Positions 8,264 through 17,278 are shown, numbered from the stretch's first letter. The stretch is 64,000 nt of DNA from Daejeonia sp002484105 (GCF_051175565.1 NZ_CP195105.1:2480001-2544000); one strand, 5' to 3'. A program made the numbers and translations. The notes: a model not told the origin generated them from the sequence alone.

Positions 8264-8992
8264 TTATTTGGTTGCTTTGTAAATGGTAGCAATCCCGAGG
8301 CTCAGCCGGGTATACGAGACTTTGCTGTATCCGACACTGAGGAGGATTTTCTTCATTTTTTCTCCGTAAGGAAATGCACTGACCGAGTCGGGGAGATAGG
8401 TATACGCACGGTTGTCTTTGGATACCAGTCTGCCGATTCTGGGAAGGATATTTTTGAAGTAGAACATGTAGAGTGGTCCCAAAAGCCCTTGCACTTTAGA
8501 AAACTCGAGGATATACACGCTGTGGTTCTCCTTTACTACCCTTCTGAGTTCCGAAAGACCTTTTTCAAGATTTTCGAAATTCCTTACACCAAAAGCAACG
8601 GTAACACCATCAAATTTATTATCCGTGAAAGGAAGATTTTCTGCATCGCCTTTCAGCATCGATATTTTGCCTTCAAGATTATTTTTCTTCACCTTGTCGA
8701 TGCCCACATCCAACATTTTCTGTGAAAGATCGAGCCCTACGACATCTGCTCCGGTACCGCGCTGCACAGCGATGGCAAGGTCGCCGGTACCTGTGGCTAC
8801 ATCGAGAACGGTTTTAGGATGGTCTGCAGCTAACATTTTCACCAGTTTTCGTCTCCAGAGGACGTCTATTTTCATGGAGAGCACGTGGTTCAGCAGGTCG
8901 TATTTCCCTGCAATATTATCGAACATATCCTCTACCTGGCTTTTTTTGCTGGTTTCAGCGTTGTATGGTTTTACCTGTTGTTCCAAAATCAA
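8264..8992 (-). CDS. menG: Demethylmenaquinone methyltransferase (UbiE/MenG)
   Basis: C-methylates demethylmenaquinone to menaquinone, the respiratory quinone of this group. The 242-aa protein shows the family start (VEDMFDNIAGKYDLLNHVLSM), SAM motif I VLDVATGTGDLAI, VGLDLSQKML, and GVTVAFGVRNFEN, which is a UbiE/MenG signature, followed by the SLGIATIYKA C-terminus. It overlaps the upstream membrane protein gene by ATGA and precedes porT by 3 bp. Confidence 0.94.
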   Translation of the reverse strand: MILEQQVKPYNAETSKKSQVEDMFDNIAGKYDLLNHVLSMKIDVLWRRKLVKMLAADHPKTVLDVATGTGDLAIAVQRGTGADVVGLDLSQKMLDVGIDKVKKNNLEGKISMLKGDAENLPFTDNKFDGVTVAFGVRNFENLEKGLSELRRVVKENHSVYILEFSKVQGLLGPLYMFYFKNILPRIGRLVSKDNRAYTYLPDSVSAFPYGEKMKKILLSVGYSKVSYTRLSLGIATIYKATK

Positions 8993-9558
8993 AATTTATA
9001 ATATTCTTTGTAATAATTGAGATAGTCTTGTTTACGAAATATTTTCGTGCGCGATTCTGTTTTCTGGATATTTTTGATGACCTTGTCATAATCTTCATCC
9101 ACGTTATAATAAAAATCGCTGGTAAAGAGTTTGTTGAAATGCTGTGGTGCCCCGAAGTATCTTTTTCCGTCAATTTGGGTAGTGCCCAGCGCTACCAGCA
9201 ACGAATCTTTGTTGAGATTGTATCCGTAATACTGCGTATTGATATAGTAGTCAGAATGTGTGATATTGAGCAGCCCGCGAAGTTTACTGACCTGAAATGC
9301 AGAGTCGTAAAGCAGCTTTTTGCCTTCGTCGAAAACCTGGATGTCATTCCTGCCCTGCTGCAGGTCTACCTTTACAGACTGGCCACCTGCAATAATCTTT
9401 TCGTCACCTTTATTGATGCGGAAATAATAGGTTCGGGGAGTAGGATTATCCACCAGGAAGCTGTTTTTTTTAGCCAAAAAAAGGAAGTAAATTCCGAAAG
9501 CTGCAGCTACAGTGATAAGCGCGACAACAAAACCAGTAACGGCTGGATTTTTTTTCAT
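8989..9558 (-). CDS. Uncharacterised membrane-anchored protein upstream of menG
   Basis: 189 aa with one N-terminal membrane helix (about residues 8-28) and a soluble, probably extracytoplasmic domain rich in Tyr and Asp. No family is recognised. It is the first gene of a three-gene leftward operon (this gene, menG, porT), overlapping menG by 4 bp (ATGA). A role in envelope or quinone biology is only suggested by context. Confidence 0.8.
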   Translation of the reverse strand: MKKNPAVTGFVVALITVAAAFGIYFLFLAKKNSFLVDNPTPRTYYFRINKGDEKIIAGGQSVKVDLQQGRNDIQVFDEGKKLLYDSAFQVSKLRGLLNITHSDYYINTQYYGYNLNKDSLLVALGTTQIDGKRYFGAPQHFNKLFTSDFYYNVDEDYDKVIKNIQKTESRTKIFRKQDYLNYYKEYYKF

Positions 9559-9578
9559 TCAACACATTATTAATGATG

Positions 9579-9586
9579 CAAATTTA
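9579..9586 (-). promoter_or_regulatory. Bacteroidetes -7 box for the leftward menG operon
   Basis: TAAATTTG on the minus strand matches the TAnnTTTG consensus about 20 bp ahead of the start at 9558. No clear TTTG box is seen at the usual upstream distance, so the assignment rests on the -7 element alone. Confidence 0.5.
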
Positions 9587-9599
9587 AGAATATTTTTGG

Positions 9600-9632
9600 T
9601 TTGTGATTTATAACATTTTTATCCTAAATTTG
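9600..9632 (+). promoter_or_regulatory. Bacteroidetes promoter for the FabH-like gene
   Basis: TTTG at 9600-9603 and TAAATTTG at 9625-9632 are separated by 21 bp, fitting the -33/-7 pattern of the Bacteroidetes primary sigma factor. The start codon follows 26 bp later. Confidence 0.75.
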
Positions 9633-9658
9633 TCCCTTTAAAAATTTACAAAAGCATT

Positions 9659-10735
9659 ATGCCAAATACAGTGATCACAGGTTCCGGCAGTTTTGTTCCG
9701 GAACGAGTCATAGACGGTTCTTACTTCAAGGGTGCGGAATTCTATGACGACAACCAGCAGAAGATTGAAAAACCCAACGACGAAGTTATCCAGAAATTTG
9801 TTGAAATTACAGAGATAGAAAACCGCCGTTATGCTGATCCTGCTGACCTGAACTCTGATATTGCCACCAAGGCTGCTGCAGAAGCGTTGAAAGATGCCGG
9901 AATTGACGGTGAAACACTGGACTACATCATCAGTGCGACGAATTTTGGTGATGTGGACGAAAACGGACAGCAGAGTTTTATGCCTTCCCTTTCTGCAATG
10001 GTGAAGCATAATCTCGGTATCGAAAACCCACGTTGTGTGAATTATGACATGATTTTCGGATGTCCCGGCTGGGTAGAAGCCCTGATCCTCGCTGATGTAC
10101 TGATCAAAAGCGGAAGAGCGAGCAACATTCTCGTGGTAGGTTCGGATACGCTGAGCCGCGTGACAGACCCCTACGACCGCAACCGTATGATCTTTGCCGA
10201 CGGTGCCGGTGCCGTAGTGGTAAGTGCCACTGACGATGAACATGTGGGCATCATCGCCGACAATACGCTATGCTTCAACGGAGAAGAAATCTGCTATCTT
10301 GAAAACTCCCACACCCTGAACCCAAATGCCGACCAGACGAAAAAGTACATCCGTATGCGCGGCCGGAAGATTTATGAATTTGCCTTGAAAAATGTCCCCC
10401 AAGCCATTAAAGATACCATTGACAAGGCCGGTATCGGTATTGGTGACATCAGCAAAATCCTCATCCATCAAGCCAATGCCAAGATGGACTATGCCATGAT
10501 CTCGAGACTCTACAAACTCTATGATGTAAAGGATTACGACCACAGTATCTCGCCCATGACAATACAGAATTTCGGGAATACTTCCGTTGCTACCATCCCG
10601 ACGATGTTTGACCTGATCCGTAAGGGAAAAATGGAAGGGCAACACTTTGCGGACGGCTCCTATATTGTCTTCACTTCTGTAGGCGCGGGCATGAATATCA
10701 ATGCGGTGGTCTACCGCTTCCCTACCCAAAAATAA
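9659..10735 (+). CDS. 3-oxoacyl-ACP synthase III family protein (FabH-like)
   Basis: 358-aa thiolase-fold condensing enzyme. The catalytic triad of the KAS III type is present: Cys about 135 in FGCPGW, His about 270 in LIHQANAKMD and Asn about 307 in NFGNTS. KAS III enzymes condense acyl-CoA with malonyl-ACP, but this protein is longer than housekeeping FabH and carries an insert near residues 20-45. It may therefore serve a special fatty-acid or polyene pathway. It is separated by 9 bp from the metallophosphoesterase gene. Confidence 0.85.
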   Translation: MPNTVITGSGSFVPERVIDGSYFKGAEFYDDNQQKIEKPNDEVIQKFVEITEIENRRYADPADLNSDIATKAAAEALKDAGIDGETLDYIISATNFGDVDENGQQSFMPSLSAMVKHNLGIENPRCVNYDMIFGCPGWVEALILADVLIKSGRASNILVVGSDTLSRVTDPYDRNRMIFADGAGAVVVSATDDEHVGIIADNTLCFNGEEICYLENSHTLNPNADQTKKYIRMRGRKIYEFALKNVPQAIKDTIDKAGIGIGDISKILIHQANAKMDYAMISRLYKLYDVKDYDHSISPMTIQNFGNTSVATIPTMFDLIRKGKMEGQHFADGSYIVFTSVGAGMNINAVVYRFPTQK

Positions 10736-10744
10736 ACGGTTGCC

Positions 10745-11959
10745 GTGCGCAGGAATTTACTGATTGTTACGGGATTTTTTATACTCCTGGAGTTGTATGT
10801 CTATCAGGCATTCCGCACGGTGGCACACCATAGCTGGATGCGTACGGGCTACTGGGTGTATACCTTTCTGCTTTATGCGCTGCTTGTCTATCTTATGATG
10901 AATATCAATCGTGATATGCGGGACCAACACAGAATCCAGCTTATCGGAAGTATTTTTCTGGGACTGGTGTTGCCAAAGCTTCTGGTAGCCGTTTTCCTGC
11001 TGGTGGATGATCTGCTGCGGCTGCTGAGTTACGGATATTCCCAGATGGTAAATACCGGCACGCATTATCCACCCCGAAGGAAGTTTCTGAGTATTCTCGG
11101 TCTGGGGGCAGCGGGTGTTTTTGCAGGGCTTATTTTTGACGGCATTATTTTCGGAAAATACCGCTTCCGTGCAAGAAAGGTCAGGCTACGCTTCAAAAAT
11201 CTGCCAGATGCTTTTGAAGGCTACCGTATTGTCCAGATTTCAGACGTCCACAGCGGCAGTTTCTTCCATCCGGAAAAGCTTCAGCGGGCTATAGATCTTA
11301 TCAACCGGCAGAAAGCCGATCTGATATTATTTACGGGTGATATGGTCAACAATTATGCTGAAGAGTTCCAGCCTTTCATCCCTCTGTTCCAAAGCATCAC
11401 CGCCAAGGACGGAAAATTTTCGGTACTTGGCAACCACGATTATGGTATCTATGCGCTCCCTACCGAGGCAGAACAGCAGCTGAACGTACTGAAGCTGAAA
11501 AAGATGGAGGAGGAAGCCGGCTTTACCATGCTCCGGAACGAACATGTGCAGATCGAGAAAAACGGATCGTTATTTTATCTGATTGGTGTTGAAAACTGGG
11601 GAGAGAAACCCTTCCCCCAATACGGAGATCTGGACAAGGCTACAGAGGGAATACCCGCATCGGCATTCAAGATACTGATGAGCCATGATCCTACCCATTT
11701 TGATCGTATTGTGAAGTTTCATCCCAGTGATGTGCAGCTTACCCTTTCGGGGCATACCCACGGTATGCAGTTTGGGATAGACCTGAAAAACTGTAAATGG
11801 TCTCCCGTAGAATACCGCTATCCTAAATGGATAGACTTGTACGAAAGCCTGGGAAAATATCTGTATGTAAACCGTGGCTTCGGCGTTATTGGCTACCCTG
11901 GCCGTGTGGGAATAGATCCTGAAATTACCGTATTCGAACTGGCAAAATCTGCATCTTGA
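10745..11959 (+). CDS. Membrane-bound metallophosphoesterase (YkuE-like)
   Basis: 404 aa beginning with GTG. Several N-terminal membrane segments (about residues 5-25, 35-55, 68-90, 115-135) precede a calcineurin-type phosphoesterase domain. Metal ligands appear in order: ISDVHSGSF (D-x-H), FTGDMVNN (G-D), LGNHDYG (G-N-H-D), MSHDP and LSGHTHGMQFG (G-H-T-H). Relatives act on lipid or cell-wall phosphates at the membrane; the substrate here is unknown. It follows the FabH-like gene by 9 bp and is likely co-transcribed. Confidence 0.87.
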   Translation: MRRNLLIVTGFFILLELYVYQAFRTVAHHSWMRTGYWVYTFLLYALLVYLMMNINRDMRDQHRIQLIGSIFLGLVLPKLLVAVFLLVDDLLRLLSYGYSQMVNTGTHYPPRRKFLSILGLGAAGVFAGLIFDGIIFGKYRFRARKVRLRFKNLPDAFEGYRIVQISDVHSGSFFHPEKLQRAIDLINRQKADLILFTGDMVNNYAEEFQPFIPLFQSITAKDGKFSVLGNHDYGIYALPTEAEQQLNVLKLKKMEEEAGFTMLRNEHVQIEKNGSLFYLIGVENWGEKPFPQYGDLDKATEGIPASAFKILMSHDPTHFDRIVKFHPSDVQLTLSGHTHGMQFGIDLKNCKWSPVEYRYPKWIDLYESLGKYLYVNRGFGVIGYPGRVGIDPEITVFELAKSAS

Positions 11960-11963
11960 AAAA

Positions 11964-11994
11964 AACTGCATTAGAGCAGTTCGGATTTGTTTTG
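11964..11994 (+). terminator. Weak terminator after the phosphoesterase gene
   Basis: AACTGC pairs with GCAGTT around a 6-nt loop, followed by a T-rich stretch beginning about 8 nt later. The distance to the T run makes it a weak candidate. Confidence 0.4.
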
Positions 11995-12540
11995 TATTTT
12001 TGTCTGTGTACCGCCATGATGCCTTTATCTTTCCGTCTCATAAGATGCCTCTGCGGTACTTATTCTATACAGCATCCATACCTGAACTATACCACAACGA
12101 GACATCATCCATACCGCTTCTGTACCTGATACCCACCTCTGATATACCTCAGTACTACTGAAAACTTTTTTTTACCGAAATTCAGAAACAGGAGATGTAG
12201 AACATTCCTCTGCCTTCTGTTCACTCTCTTATCCAGATTATAGATGCAGGAAGCGACACGTGTAAATGCATCAAGGTATGCCGTATCCAATGTCCACTTT
12301 TGTCCTAAATTGTCCGGTTTTGTCCTAAATTGTCCACTCAAAAAGGGGTTTTGTTGCAGACATGTTCGGGAGTTGTTCCGGAGTGTTTCCGAAAAACGGC
12401 GATTTTGGGAACAAGCCCCGAACAAACCCCGAAGAAAACCACAGGAAAAAATTATCGTTTATTGGGGCATAAGCCTTGTAAAGGTTGGGAACTTTGACAA
12501 GACGGGTATTGGGAAATGAAAATTTCTTGCCCCGACGCTG
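11995..12540. other. Non-coding stretch with a short direct repeat
   Basis: No ORF here has coding character. The only clear structure is TTTTGTCCTAAATTGTCC at 12298-12315, repeated at 12318-12335, a 20-bp period. A degenerate version of the AGCCTTGTCAAGG hairpin occurs near 12470. The rest shows nothing recognisable. Confidence 0.6.
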
Positions 12541-14343
12541 GAGGGTGTTCAACGGATTGCTTCGTCATTCCGCTTCGCTGCATTCCTCGCAATGACAGGT
12601 GGGTTGTGCTGTGCTGCATTCCTCGCAATGACGGCAATTTGTCATTGCGAGGAGGAGGAACGACGACGAAGCAATCTTGTTTACGCTGGGGATTGCTTCG
12701 TCGCTTCACTGCGTTACGCTCCTCGCAATGACGGGGTTGAGGAATGATGGGGATAAGCCTTGTCAAGGTTGGGAACCTTGACAAGGCTAAGGTGATGAGG
12801 GAGTTTGTTCATTTTGCCTTGATGCAAAACGAACCAAAAGATCAAGGCTGGGACTCTGAAGCTAAAAATTTCCCCTGTCCGCTAAAACTTCTGAACTACG
12901 CGGAATTGCTTGATCTGACAAGTTTATTGTCCTCTTTTTGCCCGCGCTCGGACACAGAAGTTTCTTTACGCGGACCGTGAAAATTTTCTTAACGCTTCAG
13001 AATCCAAGGCCGGTTTGGGAATGGATGGAAATTTTCTTTCCCCGGCCCTAAAGGGTGGAAATTTTCTTTTAATGATTAATGGTTATCGGTTGTTGGTGGA
13101 TGGGTAATAGTAAATGGGTGAGATTGCTTCGTCATTCCGCTGCGCTGCATTCCTCGCAATGACAGGTGGGTTGTGCTTCGCTCCATTCCTCGCAATGACG
13201 GCAATTTGTCATTGCGAGGAGGAGGAACGACGACGAAGCAATCTTGTTTAAGCTGGGGATTGCTTCGTTGCTTCACTGCGTTACGCTCCTCGCAATGACG
13301 GGGTTGAGGAATGATGGGTATGAGCCTTGTCAAGGTTGGGAACCTTGACAAGGCTAAGGTGGTGAAATGAAATTTTCTTGCTCCGGCCCTAAAGGGTGGA
13401 AATTTTCTTTTAATGGTTGGCGTTGGATGATGGTTGAGGGTTTTGTTCATTTTGCCTTGATGCAAAACGAACCAAAAGATCAAGGCTGGAACTCTGAAGC
13501 TAAAAATTTCCCCTGTCCGCTAAAACTTCTGAACTACGCGGGATTGCTTGATCTGACAAGTTTATTGCCCTCTTTGTGCCCGCGCTCGGACACAGAAGTT
13601 TCTTTACGCGGACCGTGAAAATTTTCTTAACGCTTCAGAATCCAAGGCCGGTTTGGGAATGGATGGAAATTTTCTTGCCCCGGCCCTAAAGGGTGGAAAT
13701 TTTCTTTTAATGATTAATGGTTATCGGTTGTTGGTGGATGGGTAATAGTAAATGGGTGAGATTGCTTCGTCATTCCGCTGCGCTGCATTCCTCGCAATGA
13801 CAGGTGGGTTGTGCTTCGCTCCATTCCTCGCAATGACGGCAATTTGTCATTGCGAGGAGGAGGAACGACGACGAAGCAATCTTGTTTAAGCTGGGGATTG
13901 CTTCGTTGCTTCACTGCGTTACGCTCCTCGCAATGACGGGGTTGAGGAATGATGGGTATGAGCCTTGTCAAGGTTGGGAACCTTGACAAGGCTAAGGTGG
14001 TGAAATGAAATTTTCTTGCTCCGGCCCTAAAGGGTGGAAATTTTCTTTTAATGGTTGGCGTTGGATGATGGTTGAGGGTTTTGTTCATTTTGCCTTGATG
14101 CAAAACGAACCAAAAGATCAAGGCTGGAACTCTGAAGCTAAAAATTTCCCCTGTCCGCTAAAACTTCTGAACTACGCGGGATTGCTTGATCTGACAAGTT
14201 TATTGCCCTCTTTGTGCCCGCGCTCGGACACAGAAGTTTCTTTACGCGGACCGTGAAAATTTTCTTAACGCTTCAGAATCCAAGGCCGGTTTGGGAATGG
14301 ATGGAAATTTTCTTGCCCCGGCCCTAAAGGGTGGAAATTTTCT
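12541..14343. repeat. Tandem array of a 638-bp palindrome-rich unit
   Basis: Two nearly identical units lie at about 13021-13658 and 13659-14296 (offset exactly 638), with a diverged, partly deleted unit before them (about 12541-13020) and the start of another at 14297-14343. Each contains several inverted GTCATTGCGAGGAG / CTCGCAATGAC palindromes, a GCCTTGTCAAGG hairpin, and a segment where CTGAAGC...AAAATTT recurs inverted as AAAATTTTCTTAACGCTTCAG. The short ORFs found in it are spurious readings of these repeats. It looks like an expanded intergenic repeat rather than genes. Confidence 0.85.
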
Positions 14344-14492
14344 GGGGAGAATACTGACCAGATTATTGCCTGTTTCTCTGAAAATGAAATGAAAATAAGC
14401 TGTTGTTCCTTTTCATTCAGATCGATAATGCCGGAAATATGAAGTAATATCCACAAAACCAGTTGAACCAAAGACTTCTAATTACTACAAAC

Positions 14493-15596
14493 CTATATTC
14501 TGTCGAGCGGAGACTTTACTTTGCAGAGCTGTACATCTGTGATATTGGTATAGTTGAGTGTCGTTTTGATACTCTCGTGCCCCAGCAGCTTCTGGATGAG
14601 TGAAATATCCGTACCCAACTCCAGCAGATGTGTGGCATAGCTGTGGCGAAGCCCATGAATGCCCACTTGCTTACTGATACCGGCTTTCTGCATAGCATTG
14701 CGAAATACCGTCTGTGCACTGCGTACCTGATAGGCTCCTCCGTCGCGGCCTTCAAAAAGGAATTTCTGAGGCTTGTAGAGGCGGTAATAGGCGCGCAATT
14801 CTTCCAAAACTGATTCTGGAAGATTGACATACCGGTCTTTCTTACCCTTGCCACGCTCTACCAGCACCCTCATCTGAACACTGTCAATATCACTGATTTT
14901 GAGGGCAACAATTTCACTGACCCGCAATCCGAGACCATAGCAAAGCTTCAGCATCACGAGGTGTTTAATATTGTCCACCGCTGCAAAAAGACGACGTACC
15001 TCGTCCATATTCAGGCATTTCGGAAGCAGTGAAGGTTTTTTGGGGCGCGGAATGTCAAAAAACATCTTCTGGCGGTGCATCACCTTCTCGAAATAGAATT
15101 TGACGGCATTCATCCTGCTGTGCAACTGGTTTTCGGACACGGACAACTCGCGGACACAGTAGAGGAAATAGCTCTGAAGCTTCTCGGGACTCAACTCCGC
15201 CACTGGGTGATCTCCGAGGACGTAGAGCAGCTGTGCAAACTCGTTGCAGTAGGTGCGAACGGTATTTTGTGAAAAGCCCTTCAGAAGGAGTATGTTTCTG
15301 TATTTATCAAATTCTCCGATATTGATTTCGCTGATACGCAGCAGCATTTCTTTGCCGGTAATTTTGGGAGGCAGGCGGAAAAGCGCACGATTTTTGACCG
15401 TATCAGGAATGTACCAGTCTTTCTGTGAGGACGACCAGGAAAGAAAAGTATTCTGCTCGAGCATATTTCGCAGAGCATGATCTTCCTGCGGGAAGCGTAT
15501 CCAGATAACATCTTTACCACGGTGCTTCCCCAGTTCTGTTCTGAACCATTTCGGATCAAAATTCCTGTAATCGCAGACAATTCTAATACTTCTCAT
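14493..15596 (-). CDS. Tyrosine recombinase, candidate cassette integrase
   Basis: 367-aa site-specific recombinase. An extra N-terminal domain (about 1-80) precedes a SAM-like core-binding domain (about 92-175) and the catalytic domain. Active-site residues are R225 (GLGLRVSE), K252 (GKGKKDR), H314 and R317 (HGLRH), H340 (LLGHES) and Y349. The C-terminus ends in KVKSPLDRI, like the RSPLD tail of integron integrases. K252 to H314 is only about 60 residues, so the extra helical insertion that defines classical IntI is absent. It is transcribed away from the array, with a perfect promoter and attI-like DNA between, exactly as intI is. Its role as the cassette integrase is inferred. Confidence 0.85.
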   Translation of the reverse strand: MRSIRIVCDYRNFDPKWFRTELGKHRGKDVIWIRFPQEDHALRNMLEQNTFLSWSSSQKDWYIPDTVKNRALFRLPPKITGKEMLLRISEINIGEFDKYRNILLLKGFSQNTVRTYCNEFAQLLYVLGDHPVAELSPEKLQSYFLYCVRELSVSENQLHSRMNAVKFYFEKVMHRQKMFFDIPRPKKPSLLPKCLNMDEVRRLFAAVDNIKHLVMLKLCYGLGLRVSEIVALKISDIDSVQMRVLVERGKGKKDRYVNLPESVLEELRAYYRLYKPQKFLFEGRDGGAYQVRSAQTVFRNAMQKAGISKQVGIHGLRHSYATHLLELGTDISLIQKLLGHESIKTTLNYTNITDVQLCKVKSPLDRI

Positions 15597-15634
15597 AGGT
15601 ATGACGCTGAGCCGATAACGGGCTGACAGCTATC

Positions 15635-15665
15635 CAAAATTAATAAAATATTGGTATACAGCAAA
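15635..15665 (-). promoter_or_regulatory. Promoter of the tyrosine recombinase gene
   Basis: On the minus strand TTTG (15665-15662) and TAATTTTG (15642-15635) are spaced by exactly 19 bp, a full match to the Bacteroidetes -33/-7 consensus. The ATG follows about 39 bp later. Confidence 0.85.
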
Positions 15666-15757
15666 ATAAAAAAAATCAAGCATTACGGATCACGCAGCAC
15701 ACTTGATATTGATTTTTTCTATTTAAAATATAGACGACTCAGAAAACCGGTGATTTG

Positions 15758-15803
15758 GACTTCGCATTTTGTATAGATTGGCGACTTCGCATTTTGTATA
15801 GAT
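15758..15803 (+). repeat. Two direct repeats in the attI-like region
   Basis: A 21-bp sequence containing ACTTCGCATTTTGTATAG occurs at 15758-15778 and again at 15783-15803 (25-bp period). It shares ACTTCGCA with the right stem of nearly every attC-like site. Class 1 attI also has two direct integrase-binding repeats beside its core site; a similar binding role is inferred. Confidence 0.75.
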
Positions 15804-15851
15804 ACAGAACCACCAAAGCATACATCCCTAAAAATCAAAGTATTAAAAAAA

Positions 15852-15882
15852 TTTGCATATTCAGTAGAATTTCGTATATTTG
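15852..15882 (+). promoter_or_regulatory. Pc-like promoter firing into the cassette array
   Basis: TTTG (15852-15855), 19 bp, then TATATTTG (15875-15882) is a perfect Bacteroidetes promoter. The -7 box ends 3 bp before the recombination core GTT at 15886-15888, so the start of transcription should fall on the first bases of whichever cassette is first. Confidence 0.8.
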
Positions 15883-15900
15883 GGTGTTGGCAGAAATTTT
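15883..15900 (+). other. attI-like junction with first cassette core
   Basis: GTTGGCAGAA here begins the first cassette (crossover G|TT at 15886/15887). The 5' side, TATATTTGGGT, is unlike the attC-like ends (CTTTTTCC) that precede the two other copies of the same cassette, so this is the fixed end of the array. Confidence 0.75.
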
Positions 15901-16012
15901 ATAGAAAGTCGATGGAAAAAGGAAAATCGTCGATTCTGGCAACAGTCGGAATTGCCGAAACAGCGACTTAAAACTTGCTCTGAAAGTAGGCGGAAATTAA
16001 ACTTTTTATTTT

Positions 16013-16387
16013 ATGAAAATTTTTAAATTTTCTTCAGCTTTATTAATTGGAGCTATTTCTTTATCTTCTTGTGCTACAATCTTCACAGGAACTTCTGATT
16101 CCATCACTTTCAATTCACAGCCAGAAGGCGCTAAAGTCTATGAAGCAGGAATTGAAAAATGCACAACTCCCTGTACTTACAAAGTTTCAAGAAGTTTATC
16201 TCAAAAAACTATTGAAATGAAAAAAGACGGCTATGAAAACAAAATCTTTACATTGGATTCAAAATTCAACTCTGTTTCTATTCTAAATCTTTTTGGTATT
16301 CTTGGTTGGGGAATAGATGCAGCAACAGGCTCACTTAAAAAATATGATACAAAAGTCTATAATATCGATCTTGAACAAAAGAAATAA
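16013..16387 (+). CDS. PEGA-like lipoprotein, cassette 1 (copy 1 of 3)
   Basis: 124-aa lipoprotein: signal peptide with lipobox LSSCATI (Cys about residue 20), then a beta-rich segment FNSQPEGAKVYEAG typical of PEGA-type surface domains, and a hydrophobic stretch (about 85-105). Likely anchored in the outer or inner membrane; no enzymatic motif. The same 753-bp cassette occurs at 21980-22732 and 48984-49736. As first cassette it should be transcribed from the Pc-like promoter through a 126-nt leader. Confidence 0.85.
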   Translation: MKIFKFSSALLIGAISLSSCATIFTGTSDSITFNSQPEGAKVYEAGIEKCTTPCTYKVSRSLSQKTIEMKKDGYENKIFTLDSKFNSVSILNLFGILGWGIDAATGSLKKYDTKVYNIDLEQKK

Positions 16388-16445
16388 ATATCAAAAAAAT
16401 AATCGGGGTAATATTTTACTCCGATTTTTATTATTGAGCAATACA

Positions 16446-16641
16446 AAAACTTCTGCCAACATGGTATTTGCAAAATGCGGGGTGAAAACCAAGTTGTTCT
16501 ACTCGATTTTTTTAGTCGCAATTTGCTTTTCATATTACTTTTTTCTTTAAATTAGTCATCTGAAAAAGCAATTTGCTCAGCTCGGTTGAAATTGAACTTT
16601 TCGTTCATTTTCGCCCGCACTTCGCAAATACTTTTTCCGTT
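16446..16641 (+). repeat. attC-like site 1
   Basis: Begins with the 3' arm of cassette 1 ending TTCTGCCAAC and ends CCGTT; crossover at 16639/16640. Outer stem GTATTTGC with GCAAATAC, inner stem around GCTTTTCA with TGAAAAAGC. The arm complements the cassette's own start, GTTGGCAGAA. Confidence 0.85.
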
Positions 16642-16681
16642 AGCTGCAAGTTTATCACAGAACTATACAAATAAAAAGAAG

Positions 16682-17278
16682 ATGAAAAAAATTATAATTT
16701 TAATTTTTAGCTTGTTTATATTCAAAAATGCTTATGCTCAACAATCAAATGGTTTGAAAATTTCAAAGCAAAGTGAACAATATTCTGAAAATGATTCTAT
16801 TCCAAAAAAAATTAAACTTCAAAAATGGGAAATAGAAAAACCAATTGTTCTTTTGAATGACAAATATGTAGCAAGTGAAGTTTTGAACACATTAAATCCT
16901 AATAATATTGAATCTATTCAAATTGAAAAGAATAAAATTCAAATTGACGGAATTGAATATTACGGAAAAATCATTGTAAAAACAAAATCGAACTCTAATT
17001 TAAGTTTATTGAAAATCAGTGATTTTGTTAAAAAATATACAGATATAAGAGATGAAAAATATATTTTTTTAATTGATGGAGAAATTCTGAATGCAGACAA
17101 AAATTTAATGTTCATTGATGAAAAAAATATTATGCAAATAAAAGTTACTAAACTTGATAAAATAGAAGATTTTAAAAATAATTTATTCCTTATAGAACTA
17201 TTAACACGAACAAAAGAAAATTTGAAAAAAGCAAATACTATATATATTCGTGGAAATGAATTGAGTATGAATGACTAA
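16682..17278 (+). CDS. Exported plug-like protein, cassette 2 (copy 1 of 2)
   Basis: 198 aa. The ATG at 16682 is chosen because the upstream in-frame ATG lies inside the attC-like site. A signal peptide ends near NAYAQQ. A segment NTLNPNNIESIQIEK followed by YGKIIVKTK resembles the plug region of TonB-dependent receptors (N-P-x-D-I-E-S-I-x-V-x-K ... Y-G ... I-x-I-x-T-K), though no barrel follows. Probably a periplasmic or outer-membrane accessory protein. An identical copy is at 49779-50375. Confidence 0.8.
   Translation: MKKIIILIFSLFIFKNAYAQQSNGLKISKQSEQYSENDSIPKKIKLQKWEIEKPIVLLNDKYVASEVLNTLNPNNIESIQIEKNKIQIDGIEYYGKIIVKTKSNSNLSLLKISDFVKKYTDIRDEKYIFLIDGEILNADKNLMFIDEKNIMQIKVTKLDKIEDFKNNLFLIELLTRTKENLKKANTIYIRGNELSMND

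Noticed and set aside
7646..8725. Long open frame opposite porT and menG
   Set aside because: It spans two well-supported genes on the other strand and has no recognisable domain.
13076..14256. Repeated ORFs of 83 and 135 codons in the tandem repeat
   Set aside because: They are readings of palindromic repeats on both strands; no ribosome site or domain, and copy 1 does not keep the frames.
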